64,000 bases of DNA from Clostridiales bacterium (GCA_022508375.1 JAFLVJ010000004.1:115611-179610), one strand, 5' to 3'. Shown: positions 35,553-44,543, counted from the first letter of the stretch. Made by a program: numbers and translations. Notes: generated from the sequence alone by a model not told the origin.

Positions 35553-37770
35553 TTACTTCACCGCCGTCGTAATTGCAATCCTTGTTAGAGCAACGTATTG
35601 ACTTCTTGCCACGGTTTATCTTGTACACCAAGTGAGAACCGCAGCTTGGGCATATATTACCTGTGGGAATATCCCATGAAATGAAATCGCATGCGGGATA
35701 TCCTGTACAACCGTAAAAAGCTGTTCCACGCTTGGACATGCGTTTTACGACGTCCTTACCGCATTTAGGACACTTTGCCACTGTTTCTACAATAGGCTTG
35801 GTATTTTTACATTGCGGATAGTTACTGCAGGACAAATATTTACCGAATTTGCCTTGGCGTTCTAACATTTTACCGCCACAAATATCACAGACAACGTCCG
35901 TTTCCTTGGGAGGAGTCTTTTCCTTCAGGCTTCGGATATTGGAACAAGCAGGATAATTGCTGCAAGCAAGATACTTGCCGTATTTGCCCATTTTAACAAC
36001 CATGGGCGAACCGCATTTATCGCATACGACGTCCGACGGCTCGTCCTGCAAGGAGATTTTGTGTCCGTGCATTGCGACATCCACTTCCTTGAGCATAGGC
36101 TTGTAGAAACTGTCCACTACCTTGTACCAAGGTTCGCCGTTATCTTCGATGGCGTCCAATCTGTCTTCCATTTCCGCAGTAAACTGAACGTCAACAACTT
36201 CGCCGAAGTACTTTTCCAAGTATTCGGTGACCTGTATGCCTAGGTTACTGGGGACAAGCGCTTTGCCATCTTTCTTGATGTAGTCGCGCTTGTACAACGT
36301 CTGCATAATAGTCGCGTACGTGCTGGGACGGCCTATGCCTTTTTCCTCCATTGCCTTGATTATGCTTGCTTCGGTATAACGTGCAGGCGGCTTGGTAAAG
36401 CGTTGTTCGCTGTTTAGTTTTACAAGGTTGAGCTTGTCACCCTTTGCAAGTTCGGGCAAAAGAGCATTTTCCGTTTCGTCATCTGTATTTTTTTCTTTGC
36501 TTTTTGTCTCGCCGTAAATTGCCAAAAATCCATCAAAGATGAGCGTTTTACCCGTTGCGGTTAATGTGTAATTACCACAGTCAACGTTTACTGCTACGCT
36601 ATCGTAAGTAGCAGGCATTGCCTGACTTGCCAAGAAACGTTCGTAAATCAACTTGTAAAGTAAATATTGATTGCGTTGAACCTTATCCTTGATTGAGTCG
36701 GGAGTAAGCTCCAAGTTAATTGGACGGATTGCCTCGTGAGCATCCTGCGCCTGTTTCTTCGTTGCGTAAAAATTGGGCTTTTCCGGCAAATATTGCTTAC
36801 CGTATTTCTGTTCGATAAGGTCACGCGCAGCAAATACTGCATCCGTTGATACACGTACTGAATCGGTACGAATATAGGTTACCAATGCGACGTGTCCCAT
36901 TCCCGCAATATCAAATCCCTCGTACAATTGTTGCGCAACCGACATAGCAGCGGCACTGGACATACGCAACTTGTTGACGGCATCCTGTTGCATTGTGCTG
37001 GTAGTAAAGGGCGGCTGAGGCTTGGCAACGGTTACCGACTTTTTGACAGATGCAACAACGTAGTCATTGCCGTTAAGCGTTTCAAGCGCCTCATCACACT
37101 GCTCTTTGTTTTTAATTTTAATCTTTTTACCGTCTTTTTCGGTAAGGGTTGCGGTAAATTGCGGTTTCGATCTTGGTTTTTCGAGAACAGCCGCCACGTG
37201 CCAAAATTCTTCCGGCTTAAATTTCTGTATTTCCTTTTCGCGATCTACAATTATTCTCAGTGCAGCCGACTGAACGCGTCCCGCCGACAATTTACTCGTA
37301 ATCTTTTTGCAAAGCACGGGTGACAACGTATAACCAACCAAACGGTCGAGGACGCGCCTTGCCTGTTGAGCATAAACAAGTCCCTTGTTAATGTAATCAG
37401 GGTTTTGAATTGCCTGATTGACCGCTTTTTTGGATATTTCGTTGAACATAATGCGGTTTTTCTCGTTTGGATCAAGATTGAGTGCGCATTGCAAATGATA
37501 GGAAATCGCCTCGCCTTCGCGATCCGGGTCGGTTGCAAGATACACTTTTTCCGCCCTTGCAACGTTCTTCTTCAAGCGTTCGATGGTTTCCTCCTGTTCG
37601 GGCTTGCGGGCTTTCAATGACGGTTCGTAATTATTGTCAAAGTCAATGCCCATCTCCTTGTCGGGAAGGTCCCAAATATGTCCGCGCGAAGCGTCAACCC
37701 TGTAATCGGGCCCCAAATACTTTCCTATAGTTTTTGCCTTTGCCGGTGATTCGACAATTACAAGTTTCAT
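35542..37770 (-). CDS. topA: DNA topoisomerase I
   Basis: Type IA topoisomerase that relaxes negative supercoils, 742 aa. N-terminal Toprim domain starts MKLVIVESPAKAKTIGKYLG; the active-site Tyr is in VTYIRTDSVRVS near residue 297. The C-terminal 150 residues hold four zinc ribbons, beginning CDKCGSPMV, CDICGGKML, CPKCGKDVV and CPSCGSHLV. ATG overlaps the dprA stop by 4 nt. Confidence 0.98.
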   Translation of the reverse strand: MKLVIVESPAKAKTIGKYLGPDYRVDASRGHIWDLPDKEMGIDFDNNYEPSLKARKPEQEETIERLKKNVARAEKVYLATDPDREGEAISYHLQCALNLDPNEKNRIMFNEISKKAVNQAIQNPDYINKGLVYAQQARRVLDRLVGYTLSPVLCKKITSKLSAGRVQSAALRIIVDREKEIQKFKPEEFWHVAAVLEKPRSKPQFTATLTEKDGKKIKIKNKEQCDEALETLNGNDYVVASVKKSVTVAKPQPPFTTSTMQQDAVNKLRMSSAAAMSVAQQLYEGFDIAGMGHVALVTYIRTDSVRVSTDAVFAARDLIEQKYGKQYLPEKPNFYATKKQAQDAHEAIRPINLELTPDSIKDKVQRNQYLLYKLIYERFLASQAMPATYDSVAVNVDCGNYTLTATGKTLIFDGFLAIYGETKSKEKNTDDETENALLPELAKGDKLNLVKLNSEQRFTKPPARYTEASIIKAMEEKGIGRPSTYATIMQTLYKRDYIKKDGKALVPSNLGIQVTEYLEKYFGEVVDVQFTAEMEDRLDAIEDNGEPWYKVVDSFYKPMLKEVDVAMHGHKISLQDEPSDVVCDKCGSPMVVKMGKYGKYLACSNYPACSNIRSLKEKTPPKETDVVCDICGGKMLERQGKFGKYLSCSNYPQCKNTKPIVETVAKCPKCGKDVVKRMSKRGTAFYGCTGYPACDFISWDIPTGNICPSCGSHLVYKINRGKKSIRCSNKDCNYDGGEVSES

Positions 37771-38855
37771 TCAATTCCTCCATATAACCGATATAAATTA
37801 CCGGGTAACCTTACAATTATACTCCTAATTTCCAAATTTGCCAACATGTAATTTAGGTCTGCAGGCGCAATGCCCGTACTTGCTATCAACTCGTCGAAAC
37901 TCAACTGACCGCACGACAGCGCATTTACAACAGCTTGCTCCTCTATACTAATCTGATAACTTTGCTTTGCTACCGCCTTTCTGTCCAGACCGTAATAATC
38001 CACTATATCCCTCGGGGTAGTAACACATGCAGACTGAACTGTTTTGATCAACCTGTTGCTGCCACTAAATCCATAGTCGTAAATTTCACCGGGAACTACG
38101 AAAATATCTTTACCTTGATCAAGCGCCAGATCCACCGTAGTAATTGTACCGCTTTTGGCAGGAGCCTGACACACAAGTACACCTTTACTCAATCCAGACA
38201 CAATTCGGTTGCGATGCGGGAAATGAAATGCCAAAGGTTCTGCGTGCAATCCATATTCGGACACCAGCAAACCACCGTTTTGTACAATTCTATCCGCCAA
38301 GCCTTGATGAGCGGCAGGATAAACGTTTAACACCCCACTACCTAACACGGCTATCGTTGAACAGTCTTCGTCAAGAGTTGTTTGGTGAGCAATGCTGTCA
38401 ACGCCGTAGGCAAGTCCGCTGACGATAGTAAAATACTCGGATAGCACCTTGGTAAAATCCGTAGCTATGCGTCTGCCGTAGGATGATACCTTGCGCGTTC
38501 CAATTACCGCAAGACAATCAGTTTCAAACAAGCTCACGTTGCCTTTGCAAAACAACACGTATGGCGGATCGGAGATATCCCGTAGTTGCGCAGGGTAATC
38601 GGATGAAAACCAAGTCACCGCAACTACCCCACATTCATTCATTTCGTTAATAATCTTGTCAAAGCTCTGCTTTTTGATTTCGGACTTCAACTTGGAGTAG
38701 CTGTTGCCAAGCAACGTTTTCACCTGTTCACTTTGGGAAAAATTTAAAACAAAGTCATCTGCGCCTTCAAACAGATTCCACAAGTGAAAGAACTTAGTTG
38801 AAGGAATGTTGTACTCGCCAAGTAAAATGCATATTTTTTCTTCTAAAGTGTACAT
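37767..38855 (-). CDS. dprA: DNA processing protein DprA
   Basis: Binds incoming single-stranded DNA and loads RecA during natural transformation. Rossmann-like core: AVIGTRKVSSYGRRIATDF, IVSGLAYGVDSIAHQTTL and FPHRNRIVSGLSKGVLVCQA. A C-terminal winged-helix domain follows near residues 295-360. 362 aa. One base after comM, before topA, the standard order. Its presence with comM suggests possible competence, though both are widespread in non-competent species. Confidence 0.96.
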   Translation of the reverse strand: MYTLEEKICILLGEYNIPSTKFFHLWNLFEGADDFVLNFSQSEQVKTLLGNSYSKLKSEIKKQSFDKIINEMNECGVVAVTWFSSDYPAQLRDISDPPYVLFCKGNVSLFETDCLAVIGTRKVSSYGRRIATDFTKVLSEYFTIVSGLAYGVDSIAHQTTLDEDCSTIAVLGSGVLNVYPAAHQGLADRIVQNGGLLVSEYGLHAEPLAFHFPHRNRIVSGLSKGVLVCQAPAKSGTITTVDLALDQGKDIFVVPGEIYDYGFSGSNRLIKTVQSACVTTPRDIVDYYGLDRKAVAKQSYQISIEEQAVVNALSCGQLSFDELIASTGIAPADLNYMLANLEIRSIIVRLPGNLYRLYGGIE

Positions 38856-38856
38856 T

Positions 38857-40380
38857 TTATACTCTGTATTTCCTGTCCAGCATGCGGAATTGTAGCGACT
38901 CCGCTACATGCTTGACAGCTATATTTTCCGACCCGTCCAAGTCGGCTATTGTGCGCGCAACCTTGAGTATTCGGTTATACGCACGTGCAGTAAGGTTTAA
39001 TTTCTCGAACGAGTCCTTTAATAAGTTTAAACTCTGCGTATCAAGTTTGCAGTACTTATTGATGTCCGCAGGAGTCATTTGCGCGTTACAGCGTCTTCCC
39101 GAAGCGGACAAGCGCTCAAGCTGAATACTGCGTGCGTTGTTAACTCTTTCTCTTATGACCTGCGAGGATTCGGATAAATCATCTACTTGCAGTTGGTCGT
39201 AGGTGACGTTGTCCACTTCGATATGAATGTCAATTCGGTCAAGTAGCGGTCCTGAAAGCTTGTTGAGATATTTATGAATCTGTGACGCAGTGCACTTGCA
39301 TTCCATTGTTGCGCTACCGTAGTTTCCACACGGACAAGGGTTCATGCTTGCAACAAGCATAAAGTCGGCAGGGTAGGTAACGGACACAGCATTTCGTGCT
39401 ACCGTTATCACACCATCTTCTAGCGGCTGACGCAACGTTTCAAGTGTATGACGGTTGTACTCGGGCAATTCATCCAAAAACAATACGCCGTTGTGCGCAA
39501 GGCTGATTTCGCCGGGGCGCGCTTTGTTCCCACCGCCCGTCAACGCCACCATTGTAGAGGAATGATGAGGGGTGCGAAATGGACGCTCATATATAAATCC
39601 GTCGAGTTGTCCCGAAACGCTGTGAATTTTCGCCACTTCCAACGCTTCTTCGAAAGTAAGGGACGGCATTATGGACGGAACCGCACGTGCTAACATTGTT
39701 TTGCCTGCTCCGGGCGGCCCGATCATTATGATATTGTGTCCACCTGCAACGGCAATTTCCATTGCGCGTTTTGCTGCAAATTGCCCTTTTATATATTTAA
39801 AATCGTTATCACTGTGATTAGACTGTACGTCGCTTTGCCAGCTTCGTATGGCAAGCGGTTGTATTTCAATCTGATTTGTAAGAAATTCGACCGCTTGAGT
39901 CAAGGTATCCACTGCGTAAATTTTTGCGCCCTCAATAAAGGAAACTTCGTCGCAATTTGCCTTGGGAATAACAAAAGTCGTTTCGCCCTGTTGAACCGCC
40001 GTGATTATCATCGGCAAAAGTCCGTTTACCTTACGTACTTCACCGTTTAAGGACAGTTCACCAAGTACAATTGCCTTTTTCAAACTGTCGTACGGTATTT
40101 GCTTGCTTGCAGAAAGCAAACCAATAGCAATAGGTAGGTCGTATAAACTGCCCTCTTTTTTGACATCGGCAGGCGCAAGATTGATTACAACCGAGGCGAC
40201 AGGATATTGATATCCACTATTCTTCATAGCGGAGCGAACACGCTCCTTGGACTCCTTAACAGCCGTATCCGCAAGACCGACAATATCGTAGGTGGGCATG
40301 CCTGAATGCATGTCAATTTCGGCCTGTACGGGAAAGCCATCCAATCCTTTTAGCCCAAAGCTCTTGATAAGCGCAAGCAT
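38857..40380 (-). CDS. comM: YifB/ComM family Mg-chelatase-like AAA+ ATPase
   Basis: DNA helicase-like AAA+ protein that helps branch migration during transformation in other bacteria. I use ATG 40380 (MLALIKSFGLKGLDGFPVQAE, 507 aa), which has GGAG upstream; the longer track start lies over the promoter. Domains: N-terminal ChlI-like fold to about residue 170; AAA+ with Walker A IMIGPPGAGKTMLARAVPSI; GVLFLDELPEYN Walker B; a C4-type region with NPCPCGNYG and CKCTASQI; C-terminal lid. Starts the comM-dprA-topA operon. Confidence 0.95.
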   Translation of the reverse strand: MLALIKSFGLKGLDGFPVQAEIDMHSGMPTYDIVGLADTAVKESKERVRSAMKNSGYQYPVASVVINLAPADVKKEGSLYDLPIAIGLLSASKQIPYDSLKKAIVLGELSLNGEVRKVNGLLPMIITAVQQGETTFVIPKANCDEVSFIEGAKIYAVDTLTQAVEFLTNQIEIQPLAIRSWQSDVQSNHSDNDFKYIKGQFAAKRAMEIAVAGGHNIIMIGPPGAGKTMLARAVPSIMPSLTFEEALEVAKIHSVSGQLDGFIYERPFRTPHHSSTMVALTGGGNKARPGEISLAHNGVLFLDELPEYNRHTLETLRQPLEDGVITVARNAVSVTYPADFMLVASMNPCPCGNYGSATMECKCTASQIHKYLNKLSGPLLDRIDIHIEVDNVTYDQLQVDDLSESSQVIRERVNNARSIQLERLSASGRRCNAQMTPADINKYCKLDTQSLNLLKDSFEKLNLTARAYNRILKVARTIADLDGSENIAVKHVAESLQFRMLDRKYRV

Positions 40381-40411
40381 AAACTTCTCCATTGTAAGAA
40401 CTATATATACA

Positions 40412-40440
40412 AGTATAACTATATACTTTGATTTTAGCAA
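40412..40440 (-). promoter_or_regulatory. SigA-type promoter of comM
   Basis: Minus strand TTGCTA (40435-40440), 17-bp spacer, TATACT (40412-40417); about 30 bp before the comM ATG. Confidence 0.75.
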
Positions 40441-40495
40441 GAAATTTATAGCAGTTTTTAGTATAACATTTTGCAAAAAATGTCGCATTAAGCAA

Positions 40496-40521
40496 ACAAA
40501 AAAGCGACCGTAAAAGGTCGC
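40496..40521 (-). terminator. Intrinsic terminator of rplS
   Basis: GC-rich stem GCGACC / GGTCGC with a 6-nt loop, followed by TTTTTTG on the minus strand; 15 nt past the rplS stop. Confidence 0.9.
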
Positions 40522-40536
40522 CTGATTTGTTTGGAG

Positions 40537-40875
40537 TTATTTGCTTGACTTAACCTTAGCAGCCTTACCGGTACGTTCACGCAGATAGTAAAGCTTTGCA
40601 CGTCTAACTTCGCCTTGACGAACAACAACGATGCTGTCAATCTTGGGGCTATGAACGGGGAAGGTTCTTTCCACGCCGATACCGCTGGAAATACGTCTAA
40701 CGGTAAAGGTTTCACGAAGACCGCCGTGCTTACGTGCAATAACGATACCTTCGTAAGCCTGAATTCTTTCCTTGTTACCTTCGATAACCTTGAAGTTAAC
40801 GCGTACAGTGTCGCCAACGTTAAACTTTGCTACTTCTCTCAAAGATTCTGCTTCAATTTGCTTAATGATGTCCAT
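40537..40875 (-). CDS. rplS: 50S ribosomal protein L19
   Basis: Ribosomal protein at the 30S-50S interface. I choose the ATG at 40875 ([12 protein letters not shown], 112 aa), with GGAGG nine bases upstream; the track start extends 38 residues into a structured leader. Signatures: [29 protein letters not shown] and [30 protein letters not shown]. Monocistronic here, with a separate leader and terminator, rather than directly after trmD as in many genomes. Confidence 0.98.
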   Translation of the reverse strand: MDIIKQIEAESLREVAKFNVGDTVRVNFKVIEGNKERIQAYEGIVIARKHGGLRETFTVRRISSGIGVERTFPVHSPKIDSIVVVRQGEVRRAKLYYLRERTGKAAKVKSSK

Positions 40876-40923
40876 TTGACTTTTCCTCCAAATAATTTTG
40901 TTAACTAAGCGTTCATACACTGG

Positions 40924-40961
40924 GCCACGCAAAACTTGAATACTGTAAGGTTTCGTGTGGC
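40924..40961 (-). ncRNA. Structured leader hairpin of rplS, candidate L19 leader
   Basis: Minus strand stem GCCAC-A-CGAAAC pairing with GTTTTG-C-GTGGC around a 14-nt loop, in a leader that also has GGCG/CGCC and AGCG/CGCT complementarity and a TATAAT at 40995-41000 upstream. L19 autoregulatory leaders are known in Firmicutes; membership here is inferred, not tested. Confidence 0.5.
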
Positions 40962-41157
40962 GAAAAGTCAGAGGACCGCCCGAAGTCACCGCTAATTATA
41001 TTAACATATTGCAGTCAATAAAGCAACTGTTTTACCGCATTTTTAATTACGAATTTGTTATGAATTTAACTTTATTTTATAACTACAAGCTGTTTCGTTG
41101 ATAAAAAACCGCAAGCGATATTTTTGAGAAAATACTCATTTTTGAGGCAATAATAAT

Positions 41158-41176
41158 GCTATGTCTGTAATAGTAG
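41158..41176 (+). repeat. Operon-junction motif, copy 3
   Basis: GCTATGTCTGTAATAGTAG. Located 47 nt past the yraN stop, upstream of rplS. It shares 23 of 28 positions with copy 1 and 22 of 28 with the copy at 56524. Confidence 0.55.
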
Positions 41177-41195
41177 TTTGCAAAACGACCAATTT

Positions 41196-41218
41196 TGCCA
41201 TAAAAATGGCATTTTTTT
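41196..41218 (+). terminator. Plus-strand hairpin with T-run, opposite the end of yraN
   Basis: TGCCAT / ATGGCA stem with a 4-nt A loop, followed by TTTTTTT on the plus strand only. No plus-strand gene precedes it, so it may end an unrecognised short or antisense transcript, or act poorly as a terminator for yraN. Confidence 0.4.
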
Positions 41219-41223
41219 GCCGA

Positions 41224-41568
41224 TTATGGGCGGAAAGCGTCTTTAATGTGGTTGACCTGTTCCCCCAATATCTCCACAACGTCAAAGCGTACAGGAACGC
41301 CCGTTTGCTTGTTTTTGAACAACCAGTAGGTTGCACATTTGACGATTGTTTGCTGTTTACGCCAGTTGACAGCCTCGCGTGGCAATCCAAATGCATCGTC
41401 TTTACGCGCTTTAACCTCGATGAAAATAACGCTTTCGCCGTCCCATGCAATTATATCTATTTCGCCGTAGTGACAAGTGAAATTTCTTTCAACGATCTTG
41501 TATTTATTTTTTGTCAGGTATCGCACAGCTATATCTTCGCCGTACCGCCCTACCGCTCGCGTGTTCAT
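41224..41568 (-). CDS. yraN: YraN/UPF0102 endonuclease-like protein
   Basis: A 114-aa protein with the restriction endonuclease-like fold of UPF0102: GRYGEDIAVRYLTKNKYKIVERNF, GEIDIIAWDGESVIFIEVKAR and NWRKQQTIVKCATYWL. The D and ExK residues of the nuclease core are present. Biological role not settled in the family. Overlaps rnhB by 4 nt. Confidence 0.9.
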   Translation of the reverse strand: MNTRAVGRYGEDIAVRYLTKNKYKIVERNFTCHYGEIDIIAWDGESVIFIEVKARKDDAFGLPREAVNWRKQQTIVKCATYWLFKNKQTGVPVRFDVVEILGEQVNHIKDAFRP

Positions 41569-42161
41569 ATTTCAACAAAATGCCCGATAAACGTACGTCT
41601 GTGTATGGGGCAAGGTCCGTGTTCTTTAAGCAAGCGGATATGCTCTGCCGTACCGTATCCCTTGTGTTTTGCAAAGTTATACTGCGGATACTGCAGGCTA
41701 TATTCCATCATCAATCTATCTCTTGTAACCTTAGCGACAATGCTTGCAGCCGCAATGCAATAACTTAGAGCGTCACCATGGATAATAGATAGCGTAGGAA
41801 CCTTTGCAGCTAGAGCGACAGCGTCTATCAGCACTCTATCAACCTTTTTAAATCCATTGATGCATTGTATCATTCCGCTTTTAGTTGCATTGAGAATATT
41901 GTCGCGATCGATTGTTTCGCTGTCAATTATAGCAACCTGTACCTCTATTGCCTTATCCAGAATCAGGTCGTATAGCACATCGCGTTTTTTAGCGGATAGC
42001 TTTTTGCTGTCGTTCACACCGACGATTATATCATTATCGTCCAATGGCATAATAACGCCTGCAACCACAACAGGGCCGGCAAGAGGACCACGTCCTGCTT
42101 CATCAATACCGGCGATATATTTTGCTCCAGCTTCTTGAAGTTGTCTTTCGTATTCAAGCAT
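41565..42161 (-). CDS. rnhB: Ribonuclease HII
   Basis: Removes ribonucleotides from DNA and cleaves RNA-DNA hybrids. Catalytic acids are in YIAGIDEAGRGPLAGPVVVAGV (DEAGR), VLIDAVAL and the Asp of SIVAKVTRDRLM. 198 aa. CGAGGATTGCT precedes the ATG. In the trmD-rbgA-rnhB-yraN order typical of Firmicutes. Confidence 0.97.
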   Translation of the reverse strand: MLEYERQLQEAGAKYIAGIDEAGRGPLAGPVVVAGVIMPLDDNDIIVGVNDSKKLSAKKRDVLYDLILDKAIEVQVAIIDSETIDRDNILNATKSGMIQCINGFKKVDRVLIDAVALAAKVPTLSIIHGDALSYCIAAASIVAKVTRDRLMMEYSLQYPQYNFAKHKGYGTAEHIRLLKEHGPCPIHRRTFIGHFVEI

Positions 42162-42175
42162 AGCAATCCTCGTTT

Positions 42176-43024
42176 TTACAAATCAGTCGGTAAATCGAAA
42201 GTAATTTTGCCGATTTTGCCCTTGCGGAAGTCGTCCAATATTGCTTTGGCGCACCGTTCGCCGTCCATTTCGCCTCCGCGAAGCAAAAAACCTCGTTTTG
42301 CAGCAATTTCTTCAAATACTTCAAGCGTTGTTTTACCTTCACAATGCACGTTAAACCGTTGTTCTATACAATTGGGATACTGTTCAACCAGTTGCTCGAT
42401 GAGAGCAAACGCTACTTCGGATAAATCTACAACATCGTCCTTGATACTTCCGATAAAACATAATCGTGAAGCCACCAAATCGTTATCAAACTTGGGCCAA
42501 AGCGTACCGGGCGTATCCAAAAGCTCCAATCCCGATTGCAAACGTACCCATTGTTTTCCCTTCGTCACTCCCGGTTTGTCACCTGTAATCACTGCCTTCC
42601 TACCCGAAAGACAGTTAATTATCGTTGATTTTCCACAGTTTGGCACGCCGATTATCAGGCATCTGACAGGTTTGAATATGCCTTTTGCTGCGTATTTAGC
42701 TCGCAAATCTGCCGTGATATCCGCGAAAGCCTTGGATATCTTCGACGCTTCCGCCGACGCGGTTGCAGTCACCTTTACATACGGCAGTTTGTTTGCAACA
42801 AAATATCTGCACCACAATTCAATCTTGGCAGGGTCAGCCAAATCACACTTGTTGAGTATAAAAACACATGGCTTATTGCCGACAATTTTACTGAAACTAG
42901 GATTAAAACAGGATGCAGGAGCACGCGCATCAAGAACGTAGCCTATCGCATCAACGATTTTTACGTTTTCCTCCATCATGCGGAGCGCCTTTGTCATATG
43001 CCCCGGAAACCATTGAATATTCAT
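42176..43024 (-). CDS. rbgA: Ribosome biogenesis GTPase RbgA (YlqF)
   Basis: Circularly permuted GTPase needed for late 50S assembly. I use ATG 43024 (MNIQWFPGHMTKALRMM, 282 aa), with GGAGG upstream and a 4-nt overlap with the trmD stop. G motifs in permuted order: FILNKCDLAD (G4), IGVPNCGKSTIINCL (G1) and LELLDTPGTLWPKF (G3). The N-terminal FPGHM motif holds the catalytic His typical of RbgA. Confidence 0.96.
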   Translation of the reverse strand: MNIQWFPGHMTKALRMMEENVKIVDAIGYVLDARAPASCFNPSFSKIVGNKPCVFILNKCDLADPAKIELWCRYFVANKLPYVKVTATASAEASKISKAFADITADLRAKYAAKGIFKPVRCLIIGVPNCGKSTIINCLSGRKAVITGDKPGVTKGKQWVRLQSGLELLDTPGTLWPKFDNDLVASRLCFIGSIKDDVVDLSEVAFALIEQLVEQYPNCIEQRFNVHCEGKTTLEVFEEIAAKRGFLLRGGEMDGERCAKAILDDFRKGKIGKITFDLPTDL

Positions 43025-43695
43025 TTTTCCTCCAGTAAATCGGGACGGTTTTTGCGAGTAATTTCCAAGGACTTCTCCTTGCGCCATTTGTTAATGTTGG
43101 CGTGATTGCCACTCACAAGCACTTCAGGAACGCTCATACCCATGAATTCCTGCGGGCGCGTGTACTGCGGATACTCTAACAAAGGTTGCGAAAAGGATTC
43201 GTCAACGGTCGATTCGCTGTTGCCAAGCACTTCGGGAACGTAACGCAATACACTGTCGATTAGCACCATTGCGGGAATTTCACCGCCCGAAAGAACGTAG
43301 TCGCCGATGGACAGCTCCATATCGATATCCATATCAAGCACGCGCTGGTCCACTCCCTCGTAATGCCCGCACAAAACAAGCAAATGCTGTTCGCCTGAAA
43401 ACTCTTTCACCATCGCCTGTGTAAGTACCTTTCCGCGCGGAGACATATATATTCGCTTTGCAGTGTGTTGCGGATCCACCGCTACAATACAGTCGTGAAT
43501 AGGCTGAGGCATCATCACCATACCGGCCCCACCGCCAAACGGTGTATCGTCACACTTTTTGTGCTTATCATTTGTGTAATCGCGAATATTATGGACGTTA
43601 AGCTCGTACAGTCCTTTTTCGCGTGCCTTACCCGTTAGCGACGAATTTAGCGCATCTAACATTTCAGGAAAAAGAGTCAATACGTCAATCTTCAT
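43021..43695 (-). CDS. trmD: tRNA (guanine-N1)-methyltransferase
   Basis: SAM-dependent enzyme making m1G37, which prevents frameshifting. I use ATG 43695 (MKIDVLTLFPEMLDAL, 224 aa), overlapping rimM by 11 nt. Knot-fold motifs: TPFGGGAGMVMMPQPI, LLVLCGHYEGVDQRVL and SIGDYVLSGGEIPAMVL. The track start adds 23 residues encoded within rimM. Confidence 0.97.
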   Translation of the reverse strand: MKIDVLTLFPEMLDALNSSLTGKAREKGLYELNVHNIRDYTNDKHKKCDDTPFGGGAGMVMMPQPIHDCIVAVDPQHTAKRIYMSPRGKVLTQAMVKEFSGEQHLLVLCGHYEGVDQRVLDMDIDMELSIGDYVLSGGEIPAMVLIDSVLRYVPEVLGNSESTVDESFSQPLLEYPQYTRPQEFMGMSVPEVLVSGNHANINKWRKEKSLEITRKNRPDLLEEK

Positions 43696-44185
43696 ACACA
43701 GCCACCTGCCCGAAACGTATTTTGTTAACAACCACTGTCTTGTGCTCGACATTGACTTGAACAACCAAATCCTTCAAGAACGGAAACGACACTTCCTTTT
43801 CGCCGTCGCTACACACAAAAACATCCGCCGCACCGTACTGCAAAACGTCCTTTACTACGCCGACCTTCGTACCGTCATCCAGCGTAACGTTGCAGCCTAT
43901 CAAATCCGCGATAAAATATCTATCTTGCGGAACGGTAATATATTCCTTATCTGCGTAAACGCTCCAATTGCGCAATGCCTCCGCCATATTTCTATCAGTG
44001 ATACCGGATAGTTGAACGTAGCAAAAAGCGCCGTCGGGACGAAGCTTTTCGACGGTGTATGTATTTGAGCCGATATACAGTTGTTTTGTTCCCTTAAGCA
44101 TCGCAGCGTCATCCAAATAACAGGAAATTTTTATTTCCCCCTTGATACCCTGCGCCTTGAGCACTTTACCAATTTCCAATTTCAT
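43685..44185 (-). CDS. rimM: Ribosome maturation factor RimM
   Basis: Binds S19 and assists 30S head assembly. N-terminal beta-barrel domain (IGKVLKAQGIKGEIKISCYL) and C-terminal PRC-barrel (YFIADLIGCNVTLDDGTKVGVVKDV). 166 aa. The ATG directly follows a perfect 9-bp hairpin, and the only Shine-Dalgarno-like GGA lies in its loop, so initiation may be structure-sensitive. Confidence 0.94.
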   Translation of the reverse strand: MKLEIGKVLKAQGIKGEIKISCYLDDAAMLKGTKQLYIGSNTYTVEKLRPDGAFCYVQLSGITDRNMAEALRNWSVYADKEYITVPQDRYFIADLIGCNVTLDDGTKVGVVKDVLQYGAADVFVCSDGEKEVSFPFLKDLVVQVNVEHKTVVVNKIRFGQVAVYED

Positions 44186-44290
44186 TGTTTATTACAATCC
44201 GTTAATAAACATACCAAAGAACACGTTCAAAACTATGCCTTGAACATGATCGATGAGTACAAAATTTGCCACAAGTGTTTCTTGTGGCAA
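44186..44290 (-). promoter_or_regulatory. Three hairpins in the khpA-rimM gap
   Basis: In transcription order: TTGCCACAAG / CTTGTGGCAA (44266-44290, 10-bp stem, then AATTTT, attenuator-like); CATGTTCAA / TTGAACGTG (44222-44248, with one G-U); TGTTTATTA / TAATAAACA (44186-44211) abutting the rimM ATG. They fill a 118-nt gap that is usually very short in this operon. A role in lowering or tuning rimM-trmD expression is inferred. Confidence 0.55.
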
Positions 44291-44303
44291 TTGCCTAAAA
44301 TAA

Positions 44304-44534
44304 TTAGTCTTCTATTTCGATGTTGTATCTTTTGCCAACTTTTACGCCGACAGCTCTTGCAAGCGTACGGATAGCCATAGCAATCTTGCCTTGCTTACCG
44401 ATAACCTTGCCGATATCGTTTTCAGCCACTCGGATGGTTATTGTTTCCACACCGTCAGCTTCTGCGGACGTAATGTTGATCGCGCTCTTATCATCAACAA
44501 GCTGTTCAACAATGTAAGTTACAAGTTCAACCAT
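44304..44534 (-). CDS. khpA: KH domain RNA-binding protein KhpA
   Basis: A 76-aa single KH domain protein: DIGKVIGKQGKIAMAIRTLARAV includes the GKQG form of the GxxG RNA-binding loop. In other Firmicutes it pairs with KhpB (Jag) and affects cell length and small RNAs. Standard place between rpsP and rimM. Confidence 0.96.
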   Translation of the reverse strand: MVELVTYIVEQLVDDKSAINITSAEADGVETITIRVAENDIGKVIGKQGKIAMAIRTLARAVGVKVGKRYNIEIED

Positions 44535-44543
44535 GATTTACCT

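Noticed and set aside
41161-41763. 200-aa plus-strand ORF starting in the repeated motif
   Set aside because: Overlaps yraN and rnhB in antisense; no ribosome binding site, and the hairpin with T-run near 41200 would interrupt it.
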